The translations under genes were made by a program, and so were the position numbers. Below, one piece after another: positions 32,097-40,545 of a stretch of DNA of 57,391 nt. Numbering within the stretch: the first letter of the stretch is position 1; each line of letters begins with the position of its first letter. The DNA is from a virus: IMG/VR virus record IMGVR_UViG_3300027708_000083, positions 1 through 57,391 of that record. The stretch is one strand, 5' to 3'. Below the pieces are notes generated by a model. The model saw only the letters and a program-made list of their open reading frames with translations, was not told where the DNA came from and did no database searches.

Positions 32097-32636
32097 CAAG
32101 TTTTCAGCAAACTGTTGAGCACTTTGATCAATAGCGTTGCACCACTGATCTTTATTATCTGAGTCAAATACCAAATTGACAGAACTATTTGCCCAACACC
32201 AACTTGTAGTAATATTCCAAGGTGATTTACCTTGTATTTCGCCTATTAGTTGTCCCTGTGTCCACCCACACATACCAACGAATAATCTCCAACGCTCTGG
32301 AGTATCACCGGCAGCAAGTCTTGGCAATATATCGTCAGCACTACTGAGACTAAATTCGTTGTTAATCCTCATAGTATTTTTACTTTGCCAATCATTAGTG
32401 TGCAGGAAGCTGAGGCTTTTGGTATTAATAGGGCCGCCCATATAAACAAATCCCGGAACATCTACATGCATTCCTAACGATTGGGCAAACTCTACTATTG
32501 ATGTTTGACTACTTCTGTTTAGTACAAGACCAACACTGCCATTTTGGTCGTGTTCGGTGACCATTATCACAGTTTTGTACCAGAAGTTTCCTTTGACAGC
32601 CGGAGGGGCGATTAATAAATTTCCTACAATATTCAT
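32088..32636 (-). CDS. YqgE/AlgH-like (UPF0301) protein
   Basis: 182 residues. LLIAPPAVKGNFWYKTVIMV, GSVGLVLNRS, VYMGGPI and RLFVGMCGWTQGQL match the YqgE/AlgH family, whose function is unclear in bacteria despite an old link to alginate regulation. No SD; late box five bases from ATG, and the start falls in the loop of a 5-bp hairpin. Confidence 0.85.
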   Translation of the reverse strand: MNIVGNLLIAPPAVKGNFWYKTVIMVTEHDQNGSVGLVLNRSSQTSIVEFAQSLGMHVDVPGFVYMGGPINTKSLSFLHTNDWQSKNTMRINNEFSLSSADDILPRLAAGDTPERWRLFVGMCGWTQGQLIGEIQGKSPWNITTSWCWANSSVNLVFDSDNKDQWCNAIDQSAQQFAENLLT

Positions 32637-32641
32637 GTAGG

Positions 32642-32649
32642 TATTTATA
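32642..32649 (-). promoter_or_regulatory. Late promoter at a leaderless start
   Basis: TATAAATA, CCTAC, ATG on the minus strand; exact T4 box. CCTAC and GTAGG (32637-32641, 32623-32627) enclose the ATG in a hairpin loop. Confidence 0.7.
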
Positions 32650-32654
32650 GCTAG

Positions 32655-34097
32655 TTAAGCAGTCCTGATATCTTTCAAGGTGGTCAATGCAAGATCGGCT
32701 TTGACACCTGCCCTGTTGGAACCTACTCCTTGATATGTGCTCAATCCTGTGGTGTTGGGTAGTCCAGCCCATACGTTAGAAAGTTTATTCAAGAATTCGC
32801 CGTCGGATACTTTGCCATCCAACCATCCATCCAATTTGCACTGAAAACGCATGGTATATATAGCCAGTTGATCTTGAAATTTAGGATCAAACTTCTGCTG
32901 ATTCATGTCTACACCCATGCGCTTGGCATAATCTAGCAGAGTACCAGGCATGTATTGATAACGTCCAGCAGCCGCAGTCTCCCCGCCGGCGCCGCCCCTC
33001 TTTTGATATTTGTACAACTCAGCTAATGTCATATCTAGTATCTGAGGAACACGCTTCCCGCCTTGCATGACATCGTAGGCGCCACCACTTTCTGGTTTGG
33101 CTATGAGATCCAACACTTTGCCAACTTTACCTGTGGTTACCGCATCTTGCGACAGAGCCGCCATTGGTGTGTTGGTTACAGCTCTTGCTTTTACGTCTGA
33201 TTTTTCAGCATGCGTCAGTCCGCTTGCAATATCAGGCTTAGAAGCCAGTAATTTATTTAAAGCTCCTACAGTTTCAGGTCCTGGATCACCATCAACGTCT
33301 ACCCCCAGGCGGGCCTGCAATTTTTTCACTGCCGCACTGGTATAAGGACCACGAACACCATCTACGCCATTAGGTCCAATATCATATCCTAGTGCCACTA
33401 AGGTCTTTTGTATATCAGCTACCTCAGTGCCTACCCTACCACTAGGTACAGCAATTTCAAAACTGCTAGAAGACTTGCTAGGTGAAGCTCCTTGTTTTTT
33501 ATCATCTTTAGATGATTTGCTATCTACTGAAGAAGCGGCTCCTGATGCTCCTGCTTGGAACAATTTAGAATACCCATTGAAAGGATGTATACCGTCATGC
33601 TGACTAATTGAATTATCAAAATCTTCAAGTGGTCCTAAGAATTTAGCTCCGTTGGCTGATGCAATTGAATCCAGTTGTTGATTTACGCCTGTGTAATTCA
33701 CTACCCAGGACTTGCCTTTGGTAAACTGTGTAGGTTTTTGTGGTGGAGTTTGCTTACTTGCTACGCCGACAAGCACTACCTTGGCACCTGCATCTTTAAG
33801 TAATCTAATCTGGCTTGATATTGGTCCAAAGTTTTCTTGCTGTATTACGGTACCATCGTCAGTTTGTACTTTAGAACTGTTGGCAGCGCCACTGCTTAAA
33901 ATTACAGTTGCGCCGTTAGCTTTTCCACTTTTAATAAAAGGTTTAACTAAATTTTGCAAAACAAAAGAAGTATTCTTTCCTGGATCAGTATATTGAGTAG
34001 TAACATGGCCCGCACCTGCAATTCCATTAGCAATACTATCTCCGATTACGTAGACATTCTTGTTGTCACTTTCTAGTATTATTTCTAAAATCTTCAT
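32655..34097 (-). CDS. Three-domain endolysin (SGNH, PG-binding, muramidase-like)
   Basis: 480 residues. About 10-180: SGNH esterase (YVIGDSIANG and HDGIHPF). About 225-290: peptidoglycan-binding domain (EVADIQKTLVALGYD, GPYTSAAVKKLQARLG). About 325-470: glycosidase-like lytic domain (IAKPESGGAYDVM with a likely catalytic Glu, AAAGRYQYMPGTL). It likely removes acetyl groups and cuts glycan chains at lysis. Start 34097 is set by the TAACATG junction; the frame extends 22 codons further. No signal peptide, so a holin is needed. Confidence 0.85.
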   Translation of the reverse strand: MKILEIILESDNKNVYVIGDSIANGIAGAGHVTTQYTDPGKNTSFVLQNLVKPFIKSGKANGATVILSSGAANSSKVQTDDGTVIQQENFGPISSQIRLLKDAGAKVVLVGVASKQTPPQKPTQFTKGKSWVVNYTGVNQQLDSIASANGAKFLGPLEDFDNSISQHDGIHPFNGYSKLFQAGASGAASSVDSKSSKDDKKQGASPSKSSSSFEIAVPSGRVGTEVADIQKTLVALGYDIGPNGVDGVRGPYTSAAVKKLQARLGVDVDGDPGPETVGALNKLLASKPDIASGLTHAEKSDVKARAVTNTPMAALSQDAVTTGKVGKVLDLIAKPESGGAYDVMQGGKRVPQILDMTLAELYKYQKRGGAGGETAAAGRYQYMPGTLLDYAKRMGVDMNQQKFDPKFQDQLAIYTMRFQCKLDGWLDGKVSDGEFLNKLSNVWAGLPNTTGLSTYQGVGSNRAGVKADLALTTLKDIRTA

Positions 34098-34098
34098 G

Positions 34099-34371
34099 TT
34101 ATGACCAATCGGGTAGTGGGCCGCCATACTTCTGGCCTTTGATACGATGTCCGCCAACCACAACTCTACTTTTAGGACTTTTTCCTAGCTTATGGCTCTT
34201 CTTACCATCTCGAGCACGTAGACCTTGGCTTTTACAGCTAGCAAGATTGCTAGCACCTAGTTGGCTATCTGGCTTTGAACTAGTACACAGCTGACGTGAA
34301 GCTTTGCCGTGCTCGTTTAAGCTGCCGCCACAATCTGGACAAAATTGTTCTGTTACTTCGTATAATCTCAT
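34099..34371 (-). CDS. Small basic zinc-ribbon-like protein
   Basis: 90 residues, basic. FCPDCGG is a zinc knuckle half; later cysteines (QLC, ASCK) could complete it. The Lys/Arg-rich C-terminus suggests nucleic-acid binding. No SD; late box five bases before ATG. Confidence 0.55.
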   Translation of the reverse strand: MRLYEVTEQFCPDCGGSLNEHGKASRQLCTSSKPDSQLGASNLASCKSQGLRARDGKKSHKLGKSPKSRVVVGGHRIKGQKYGGPLPDWS

Positions 34372-34376
34372 ACAGA

Positions 34377-34384
34377 TATTTATG
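34377..34384 (-). promoter_or_regulatory. Late box at a leaderless start
   Basis: CATAAATA, TCTGT, ATG on the minus strand. Confidence 0.65.
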
Positions 34385-34978
34385 CTAATTTAACGATTCA
34401 ACAAATGCGGCTAAGTTATCAAATATTATGACCTTTGGTTTAATGTCTCTATAAGCATATCTGCTGAGATCCTGCTCAGTCTTAGCACCTTGTCCAGTGC
34501 GTACTAATACAGGTCTTGCACCAATAGCAACCGCGGCTTTAAGGTCACGTATAGTGTGCCCAACGTAATACCCACCCTTAAACTGCACATCGCCACGTTC
34601 TTTTTCACAGCGTTTGAACATTTCTATATTGGGTTTTACATACGGATCTTGTTTCTGTGCGCCTGCACTGTAATATAGCCCGTCTATCTCTGCAACACCG
34701 ACACCACCGAGATGTTTAAACATTTCATCATTAACTAGCTCAACATCTGCTTCTTTGTATCGACCTTGTTCAATTCCTCGTTGATCAGTGATGATACTAA
34801 TTTTATAACCCTTGCGTCGCATTTCTGCGATAGCATCGATACTACCTGCGATAGGTTTAAAATCTTCGGCTCGAGCAACATAGTCGACTATTTCATTAAT
34901 TACACCGTCACGCTCTAGCCCAACTACACATTTAGTCCTGTATTCGCCGCCACTCCAAATGACACTGGGTTTATTCAT
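34385..34978 (-). CDS. GmhB-like HAD protein with altered active site
   Basis: 197 residues, collinear with D,D-heptose-1,7-bisphosphate phosphatase (GmhB). The usual nucleophile motif DxDGT reads GLERDGV, so the nucleophile Asp is Glu22 (Asp24 is kept), and the GDxxxD metal motif reads GHTIRD with His141. Thr64 and Lys115 are kept. The zinc loop cysteines are missing. It may be inactive, altered or regulatory. It lies in the heptose cluster, directly after the epimerase gene. Confidence 0.7.
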   Translation of the reverse strand: MNKPSVIWSGGEYRTKCVVGLERDGVINEIVDYVARAEDFKPIAGSIDAIAEMRRKGYKISIITDQRGIEQGRYKEADVELVNDEMFKHLGGVGVAEIDGLYYSAGAQKQDPYVKPNIEMFKRCEKERGDVQFKGGYYVGHTIRDLKAAVAIGARPVLVRTGQGAKTEQDLSRYAYRDIKPKVIIFDNLAAFVESLN

Positions 34979-35758
34979 TTAACATTCTCTCAAAGTACTG
35001 TTTAATTTAGTTAAATCTGCACAGGTGTACTTTTGATATGACTGCTCTAATTCTTTAGGCATAGCTATTTGTTCTACGACTGAAGGATACTGTATACCAA
35101 TCTCAGTAGCAACATCTAAAAAGCTCTTGGTCTTGCCGGTACCGAGATTCCACAGTCCAGAACTCTTAACGTACAGAAATTTGATGTGCGTTTTAACTAC
35201 TTCGCTTACATGGATAAAATCTCTATGATAGTTTCTGCTGTTGTCGAATAGTTTTATTGTTCCTGTTGTTTTAGCCTGTTGTGTGAATTTATAGTAAGGA
35301 CTAGCTTGATCGCCTTTGTGTTCCTCACCCTCGGGACCATACACATTAAAGTATCTGAATATCTGTGTAGTTGCACCCATTGGATGCTCTCTGATATATC
35401 GCTCGGCTAGATATTTAGAGAACGCATAAGGAGTACGAGGATCCACAGTTGCATCTTCTTTGAAGTCAGTGCCTAATCCATACACACTTGCACTGCTAGA
35501 AAACTGAAAGTTGACACCATATGTTTTACAAGCATTATAAAGTTGTCGAGTAAAATCATAGTTCTGTTTAAGAACTTTATCTACATCTCGTTCTGTTGTG
35601 CTACTGATAGCACCCATATGTATGACCCAGTCTTGTTCCATTACACTAGGTAGCAATTCTCCCCACTCATAGGTGCTTACACAATGTCCGTCAGCTTCTA
35701 GAGCTGTTAGCATGTGGCTACCAATAAAGCCCTTATGTCCGGTTAATAATACTCTCAT
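34979..35758 (-). CDS. hldD: HldD-like NAD(P)-dependent sugar epimerase, copy 1
   Basis: 259 residues, short-chain dehydrogenase fold: TGHKGFIGS nucleotide-binding loop, SSASVYG, and YAFSKY (Tyr and Lys catalytic pair). RYFNVYGPEGEEHKGDQAS is the ADP-heptose-6-epimerase signature region. It converts D-glycero to L-glycero ADP-heptose for LPS. It is about 50 residues shorter than E. coli HldD at the C-terminus. ATGA overlap with the kinase gene. Confidence 0.8.
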   Translation of the reverse strand: MRVLLTGHKGFIGSHMLTALEADGHCVSTYEWGELLPSVMEQDWVIHMGAISSTTERDVDKVLKQNYDFTRQLYNACKTYGVNFQFSSSASVYGLGTDFKEDATVDPRTPYAFSKYLAERYIREHPMGATTQIFRYFNVYGPEGEEHKGDQASPYYKFTQQAKTTGTIKLFDNSRNYHRDFIHVSEVVKTHIKFLYVKSSGLWNLGTGKTKSFLDVATEIGIQYPSVVEQIAMPKELEQSYQKYTCADLTKLNSTLREC

Positions 35759-36522
35759 TTGATTTGCTCCAGTCTAGGTGCATATACTCCCACGTGCTGT
35801 ACTGTTATGCCAGCGGCTTTGTTGGCAAATACTATTGCTTTGGGCATATGGTTAGTTTCTAAAAACTTATATACCAGTGCAGATAAAAACGTGTCTCCTG
35901 CTCCACACACATCGGTTACGTCTCCAACAATTTCTGCAGAATATATCCAGTCGTTCCAATAGGCGCCATCACCGCCGTGTGTGACAATCAAATGCTCAGA
36001 GTCAGGTAAACTTGTTGCCAGACTTTTTTCTAATTTATTAATTTTTATATAACAACCTTTCAGTCTTGCCAAGTCTCGCTTCTTTGTATCAATAAAGATT
36101 GGCACAGTTACTTCTTTGATCAGCTGTTCGACAAGTTCGTAGCTCACTGAGCCTTTGTTATAATCGCTAATCACAACAGCATCGTACATATCGGGTATGG
36201 CTGTTTCAAACGTGATAGGATCGCTAATCTCATCGTGATCAATGCGTAGTAAATGTTGCTTGCTACGTTGATCAATTATGCGTTTTTTCCTGTTGGTCTT
36301 GCCGTGTAAAAATGTTACATCACATCCCAATGCTTCTAAATTCTTACGTACATTGCCGGCCATGCCGTCTAAGATTATTTCATACTTTGGTTCAAACACA
36401 GGTACTGGTGCTTCGGGACTAATGCGATCAACAGTTCCGTACACATAAGTGTCTACGCAGTCATCGCCTATCAGCAATATGTTGAATGATTTTTGTACTT
36501 GAGTATGGTTCAATTCTGTCAT
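35755..36522 (-). CDS. hldA: Heptose-7-phosphate kinase (HldE N-terminal half)
   Basis: 255 residues, PfkB-type ribokinase fold. ILLIGDDCVDTYVYGTVDRI, RISPEAPVPVFEP, GMAGNVRKNLEALG and CGAGDTFLSALV (catalytic Asp in GAGD) match the kinase half of HldE, about 60 residues shorter. It phosphorylates D-glycero-D-manno-heptose 7-phosphate. Its start overlaps the nucleotidyltransferase gene by 62 bases. Confidence 0.82.
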   Translation of the reverse strand: MTELNHTQVQKSFNILLIGDDCVDTYVYGTVDRISPEAPVPVFEPKYEIILDGMAGNVRKNLEALGCDVTFLHGKTNRKKRIIDQRSKQHLLRIDHDEISDPITFETAIPDMYDAVVISDYNKGSVSYELVEQLIKEVTVPIFIDTKKRDLARLKGCYIKINKLEKSLATSLPDSEHLIVTHGGDGAYWNDWIYSAEIVGDVTDVCGAGDTFLSALVYKFLETNHMPKAIVFANKAAGITVQHVGVYAPRLEQIK

Positions 36523-36862
36523 AATAAATTACTTCTTTACAATATTGATGTGCGGTAGATTGTGTGTCGTGTTTCCAGTCACTGCCTTTGACATACACAT
36601 CAGGCCTGTACGTTTTCATTAGTTCTACTAATTCTTCTGTGCTACCAAATGTTTTAACATAGTCAACACATTTTAAACTATGTAGCATAAACATTCTATC
36701 ACTTTGGTTGTTTATAGGCCGAGCAGGGCCTTTGAGTTCTGCTACTCGACTGTCGGTGTCTATGGCGACTAACAAATAATCACCCTGACTCTTTGCATAA
36801 TGCAACAGTTCTAAATGCCCGCGATGCAGGATATCAAATGTGCCATTAACCATTACTCGCAT
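36461..36862 (-). CDS. hldC: ADP-heptose synthase nucleotidyltransferase (HldE C-terminal half)
   Basis: 133 residues. NGTFDILHRGHLELL contains the HxGH ATP site; STKIIQHI is the second conserved motif. It matches the HldE C-terminal domain that joins AMP to heptose-1-phosphate. In the enterobacterial fused enzyme the kinase comes first; here the two are separate and in reverse order. Start 36862 is set by AAAGGTG; a longer start exists at 36874. Confidence 0.82.
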   Translation of the reverse strand: MRVMVNGTFDILHRGHLELLHYAKSQGDYLLVAIDTDSRVAELKGPARPINNQSDRMFMLHSLKCVDYVKTFGSTEELVELMKTYRPDVYVKGSDWKHDTQSTAHQYCKEVIYYDRIEPYSSTKIIQHIADRR

Positions 36863-37214
36863 TTTGACTGTCACCTTTGCCTACTCTGTAATTGTCTTCT
36901 ACGCTGTCCGGAGTGCTGACTTCCACAATGATGCCTTCTTTGAGACAAATTAGCTGATGTGGCTCTAGCGGGTAGTTACGCCATGTATCACCTTCTTCCA
37001 ATATCTCAGAGTGTACACTGGCATCTTTGGTGTCGATGTACTTGACTTCAAACCGTCCCTGTAGCACTAACCATGTTTCGTCCTTCTCGCTGTGGAAATG
37101 CATACTAAACTTAGCCGCATCTTTAAAGTACATGATCTTTCCACAGTACTTGTCATTGGTGGCAAAGATATATTCTCCACCCCAGCCTTTTTCTACGATG
37201 CCTTCAAGCCTCAT
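36846..37214 (-). CDS. Cupin protein (sugar-isomerase type)
   Basis: 122 residues. MHFHSEKDETWLVLQGRFEV and VEVSTPDSVEDNYR match the cupin of type-II phosphomannose isomerase and related sugar epimerases. Metal ligands are HFH and Glu in the first motif. It could act on a heptose intermediate given its neighbours, or just bind one. Confidence 0.7.
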   Translation of the reverse strand: MRLEGIVEKGWGGEYIFATNDKYCGKIMYFKDAAKFSMHFHSEKDETWLVLQGRFEVKYIDTKDASVHSEILEEGDTWRNYPLEPHQLICLKEGIIVEVSTPDSVEDNYRVGKGDSQNASNG

Positions 37215-38028
37215 AATCTAACCATTCATATATGTTTAACCACTGTCGTTTACCAACAGTTTCTTTTAGGTGTTTGAGATCAGCGCAGGTTTTCATTCTC
37301 ATGCGCATTTGATCCTCCAATGGGATTGGAACAGTTCTAATCTCAACACCTTCTTGTTCTGCTATGTGTTCTGCGATGGCCAGGAAACTGTGTGACAGTC
37401 CAGACCCAACATTCCAAATTCCACTTCCCTTGACCGTGGTAATAAAATCTGTGTGTAACTTACAGATATCTCCGGCCCAGGTAAAGTCTCGTTTGATGTT
37501 ATCAGCACCTTCCCAAACTTCTATATAGCCGTCCTTTTGTGCTTGCTTGCGCCATTTGTATATGATGTTGGCACGGCGACCACGTAGGTGCATCCATTTG
37601 CCAAACACATTGTGATAGCGGAATCCCTGTACAAATATGTTTTGCTCTTGTTGAAATACCCATCGGTCAAACAAATACTTTGAATACGCATAAGCAGTCT
37701 GCGGATAGCAAGGTGCAGTTTCGCTGGTGTCTTTGGTATTACCATATACCGAACTGGAACTTGCATACTGCAAATGAGTACCATGCTTGTTGCACTCATT
37801 GAATAGCCATTGTGAAAACTCGTAGTTTTGCTTAAAAACTTTATCTACATCTTTTTCGGTCATGTCGGCAATGGCTCCTAAATGCACTACCCAATCGTAT
37901 TCAACAACGGATGGACGTTCTTTTGGATCCCATTCGTACCCATCGATCGTCCATCCGTCCTGTTGATGCAACCAAGCAGACATGTTCCTGCCAATAAATC
38001 CCTCATGTCCGGTTAGTAGTATCTTCAT
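37204..38028 (-). CDS. HldD-like NAD(P)-dependent sugar epimerase, copy 2
   Basis: 274 residues. TGHEGFIGRNM, ASSSSVYGN, YAYSKY (catalytic Tyr/Lys) and GFRYHNVFGKW. It is a paralogue of the epimerase at 34979, but has HNVFGKWMHLRGR where that has the HldD-type NVYGPEGEEHKG, so its substrate may differ. No SD; late box five bases before ATG within a 7-bp hairpin. Confidence 0.75.
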   Translation of the reverse strand: MKILLTGHEGFIGRNMSAWLHQQDGWTIDGYEWDPKERPSVVEYDWVVHLGAIADMTEKDVDKVFKQNYEFSQWLFNECNKHGTHLQYASSSSVYGNTKDTSETAPCYPQTAYAYSKYLFDRWVFQQEQNIFVQGFRYHNVFGKWMHLRGRRANIIYKWRKQAQKDGYIEVWEGADNIKRDFTWAGDICKLHTDFITTVKGSGIWNVGSGLSHSFLAIAEHIAEQEGVEIRTVPIPLEDQMRMRMKTCADLKHLKETVGKRQWLNIYEWLDYEA

Positions 38029-38041
38029 GATACTATTTACT
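38017..38041 (-). promoter_or_regulatory. Late box in hairpin at a leaderless start
   Basis: Late box AGTAAATA (38034-38041), GTATC, ATG. TAGTATC and GATACTA (38029-38035, 38017-38023) form a 7-bp stem with the ATG in the 5-base loop. Confidence 0.65.
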
Positions 38042-38431
38042 TACAGTATAGTGCTCTACTAGGTCTTTTAGATTGTCTGTAGTTAATGGTAAAAACCGTT
38101 TTGGAACTTTGGTCACTTTAAACTTCCATTCTTCGATAATACTGTCAATTGCAGTTTCTAAAGCGGTGTGGGTTTGGCTGATCCATTCTGAGTGTCCGGC
38201 TCCGCTTAGATCAATATCCCAATTAAACTGTTGTTTAACAGCTTGTTCTAATCTGCTAATGACACGAGCCGGGCCGATATAGACAACATCAAAACAGGCC
38301 ACATGACTTTTACGACTGTAGCTGTTTTGATATACACCAAATCGGACAGCAGGATTACCCGTGATACCTACCTTGCTATCTATAGAACCCATGGGGTCCT
38401 TAAAGATATACAGTAGTTTCTGTCCTTTCAT
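38033..38431 (-). CDS. GIY-YIG-like nuclease (T5orf172 type)
   Basis: 132 residues. LLYIFKDPMG, VGITGNPAVRFGVYQ and ARVISRLEQAVKQQFNW follow the Y-x-F, VGIT-x-NP-x-R, acidic-helix order of T5orf172/GIY-YIG proteins. Start 38431 follows GAAGG and the TAA of the upstream gene; the frame extends further without a site. Confidence 0.7.
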   Translation of the reverse strand: MKGQKLLYIFKDPMGSIDSKVGITGNPAVRFGVYQNSYSRKSHVACFDVVYIGPARVISRLEQAVKQQFNWDIDLSGAGHSEWISQTHTALETAIDSIIEEWKFKVTKVPKRFLPLTTDNLKDLVEHYTVSK

Positions 38432-38432
38432 A

Positions 38433-39641
38433 TTAGACCTTCCATTGACAAGTAGGCGCCGGCAACATGACCTTGCCGCCTGATTGCTTGTAGAAGTTGA
38501 TAATAGCATTGAGCACACGGAACTTATCGTGCTGTGGTTGCTCGCCGGCTATGGTAAGACTGTTAACAGCTGACCAATAACTTTCCTTGAGCAGTTCTTG
38601 CACTTCTTCAGCATCACCATAGGCTTTACTCAACATTTTGGCAAGTTCTGTATCAAAGCTGGCTGGGATATTGAATCCCTGTACACTTGCCCAAGCATAC
38701 AAATATGCCATCGGACGATACAGTTCCAAGACTAAATGTCCCTTCTTCCAATGATTGCGTTGGAACGCAACAGCACGGCTCCAGAACGCACCGTTACTTG
38801 GCCCGGCTCCACCTTCTAGGTCATAACATTCGATGCCACTCTTAATCTGTGTCCAGGCACCGTCACAACTGGCGTGGCGCTTGGGCATACAGCCATTTGA
38901 AGCTAGTATATTGTTCATTGCAACAAACTTAGGGTCAAGTGTTTCTAGACCAATCATAAAGTCGTCATACGGTGCCAGCGGGCGTTTGTTCAACCCATTG
39001 ATGCGGCGCATGTTCTTGCCAGCGATGTAACAGCCGAAACGGATACGTTCTTCGTCAGTGTCGCCAAAACCTGCGTTCTCGATTTCAGCAGTGGTAAATT
39101 GATCCAAGTCAATGATCCATGCTGGAAACTTGGTGTAGCCTTTAAGGCGGCATACTTGCACAGTATGATGACCATCCCAAACACAATAGATAGTAGCGCC
39201 TGTTATCAGGGTGATCTTGATGATACAGGGCACGATCACTGAGCTTTCATCAAAGTCGAAATAAATCTTCTTTACGTGGTTAGGTGCTACATCTCGTTGG
39301 AAGATCGTCCACAACCAAAGGTCATGCCAACTAATATAGTCGAAGTATTCTTTGGGACGCTGTCCAGAAGCATATCCCAAGAAGCCGCCGCTTGGATCGT
39401 GTCCAAATGTAATGTTGTGGAATGTTGGACCTAGTACGGTTACAATTGCCTTGTGTATTTCTTCACAAGGAATAGGACCGTCATTGAAGTTTTTAGACAT
39501 CTCTCTAAGATCGATGCTGTCATCTTCCATATCAAATTCATGTTTGAAAGATTTAACAAACTGTATAATAGCTTGTTTTTTATTGTAAGGTTGCGACTTA
39601 CGATTGCGGGCCTGCTTGGCCACGAGAGACATTGTTGCCAT
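38433..39641 (-). CDS. ParB-like domain protein
   Basis: 402 residues. ITLITGATIYCVWDGHHTVQ then VCRLKGYTKFPAWIID resembles the ParB/sulfiredoxin-like core (D-G-x-H). The rest is unique. ParB-like proteins in phages are proposed nucleases or DNA-binding factors. It has both an early promoter and a late box; SD AAAGGA. Confidence 0.65.
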   Translation of the reverse strand: MATMSLVAKQARNRKSQPYNKKQAIIQFVKSFKHEFDMEDDSIDLREMSKNFNDGPIPCEEIHKAIVTVLGPTFHNITFGHDPSGGFLGYASGQRPKEYFDYISWHDLWLWTIFQRDVAPNHVKKIYFDFDESSVIVPCIIKITLITGATIYCVWDGHHTVQVCRLKGYTKFPAWIIDLDQFTTAEIENAGFGDTDEERIRFGCYIAGKNMRRINGLNKRPLAPYDDFMIGLETLDPKFVAMNNILASNGCMPKRHASCDGAWTQIKSGIECYDLEGGAGPSNGAFWSRAVAFQRNHWKKGHLVLELYRPMAYLYAWASVQGFNIPASFDTELAKMLSKAYGDAEEVQELLKESYWSAVNSLTIAGEQPQHDKFRVLNAIINFYKQSGGKVMLPAPTCQWKV

Positions 39642-39693
39642 TTTGTTTCCTTTGCGCCTACTTTTATTTCGGCTGGGTTAGATCGTTTTCACC

Positions 39694-39701
39694 TATTTAC
39701 T
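39694..39701 (-). promoter_or_regulatory. Late box
   Basis: AGTAAATA on the minus strand, about 52 bases before the ParB-like gene. Confidence 0.5.
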
Positions 39702-39716
39702 TCCGATCATGCAGTT

Positions 39717-39745
39717 ATTATATATAGAATCATTTTAGTGGTCAA
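39717..39745 (-). promoter_or_regulatory. Sigma70-type promoter
   Basis: TTGACC, 17 bp, TATAAT on the minus strand; reads the ParB-like and GIY-YIG genes. Confidence 0.8.
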
Positions 39746-39783
39746 CTAGTTTTGGCTAGATTGAAGTTGAATACCAAACTGTG

Positions 39784-39812
39784 TTGACTTTGTTTGCCAA
39801 TGGCTGTACAAT
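39784..39812 (+). promoter_or_regulatory. Sigma70-type promoter of the 40-46 kb operon
   Basis: TTGACT, 17 bp, TACAAT. The only promoter seen before about 20 overlapping small genes. Confidence 0.8.
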
Positions 39813-39841
39813 TAGGACATGCAACGATCTAAGGAAGTAAT

Positions 39842-40045
39842 ATGGATGTGACGAATGCGGCTGGTGTTCTGGCTGGAAGTATATTAACAGGGTTGGCCCT
39901 TGTAGTAATAGTAGCTACGATTGTAGCCATTAACAATATCTTTCACAGATATTGGAAACCCGTAACCTTGTGGCGATACGACTCGCTACCTGCAAGATTT
40001 GCAGATCCGACAGAATTGAAAGAGACTAATGCTAAACAAATTTAA
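39842..40045 (+). CDS. Small membrane protein
   Basis: 67 residues: one transmembrane span (ILTGLALVVIVATIVAI) near the N-terminus and a basic/polar tail. SD AAGGAAG. First gene of the operon; its end overlaps the next. Confidence 0.6.
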   Translation: MDVTNAAGVLAGSILTGLALVVIVATIVAINNIFHRYWKPVTLWRYDSLPARFADPTELKETNAKQI

Positions 40046-40160
40046 ACAGTACAGGCAATTCTTTATTGGATTCTTAATGGCCACAGCATTTTGGATGTGG
40101 GTGGCTAATGAGATTGAAATTCCCGAATACACTATAACTCGAACCACGCTCTGCACATGA
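40029..40160 (+). CDS. Small membrane peptide (43 aa)
   Basis: A basic N-terminus (MLNKFKQYRQ) and a hydrophobic span (FFIGFLMATAFWMWVA). ATG inside the previous gene and ATGA at its own end link it to both neighbours. Confidence 0.5.
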   Translation: MLNKFKQYRQFFIGFLMATAFWMWVANEIEIPEYTITRTTLCT

Positions 40161-40453
40161 AAAAGTTTACTGTGGTTCGACTAGATCGGCGACACAAAGC
40201 CCACAATCTATTCAGTCATTATATTATGCCTGTTTGGTCCAGTCAGCTTGCAGATAAGTTACAGTATTTCGAATGGCGCAATTGGTGTTGGGCTACTTGG
40301 GGACCTGGCATGGAACGTGAAGAAGCTATCGAGTGGAGTGGTCACTACTACCCTGTAGGTCGCTGGGCTTGGCATACAGGGAATGGTGCTAAACGGTTGT
40401 ACTTTCAAACTGAAAAAGAATTGAATTGGTTTGTTTTAACTTGGAGTGAATAA
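40157..40453 (+). CDS. Conserved small phage protein, WF-LxW family
   Basis: 98 residues ending LYFQTEKELNWFVLTWSE. This C-terminal pattern (F-x-[ST]-E-K/R-[DE]...WF-x-L-x-W) recurs in at least five other proteins of this operon. Tryptophan-rich (WRNWCWATWGPG). Function unknown. Confidence 0.65.
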   Translation: MKKFTVVRLDRRHKAHNLFSHYIMPVWSSQLADKLQYFEWRNWCWATWGPGMEREEAIEWSGHYYPVGRWAWHTGNGAKRLYFQTEKELNWFVLTWSE

Positions 40454-40542
40454 TGCATTGGTTAGTTCCTGTAGTTTTGGTGTTAACTGGTAACATCTTT
40501 TGGGCATTGTTGGTAACATTTATTTTTATATTGATGGAGTAG
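40453..40542 (+). CDS. Single-span membrane peptide (29 aa)
   Basis: MHWLVPVVLVLTGNIFWALL followed by more hydrophobic residues and a final Glu. Start shares one base with the previous stop. Likely real from the overlap pattern. Confidence 0.4.
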   Translation: MHWLVPVVLVLTGNIFWALLVTFIFILME

Positions 40543-40545
40543 ATC

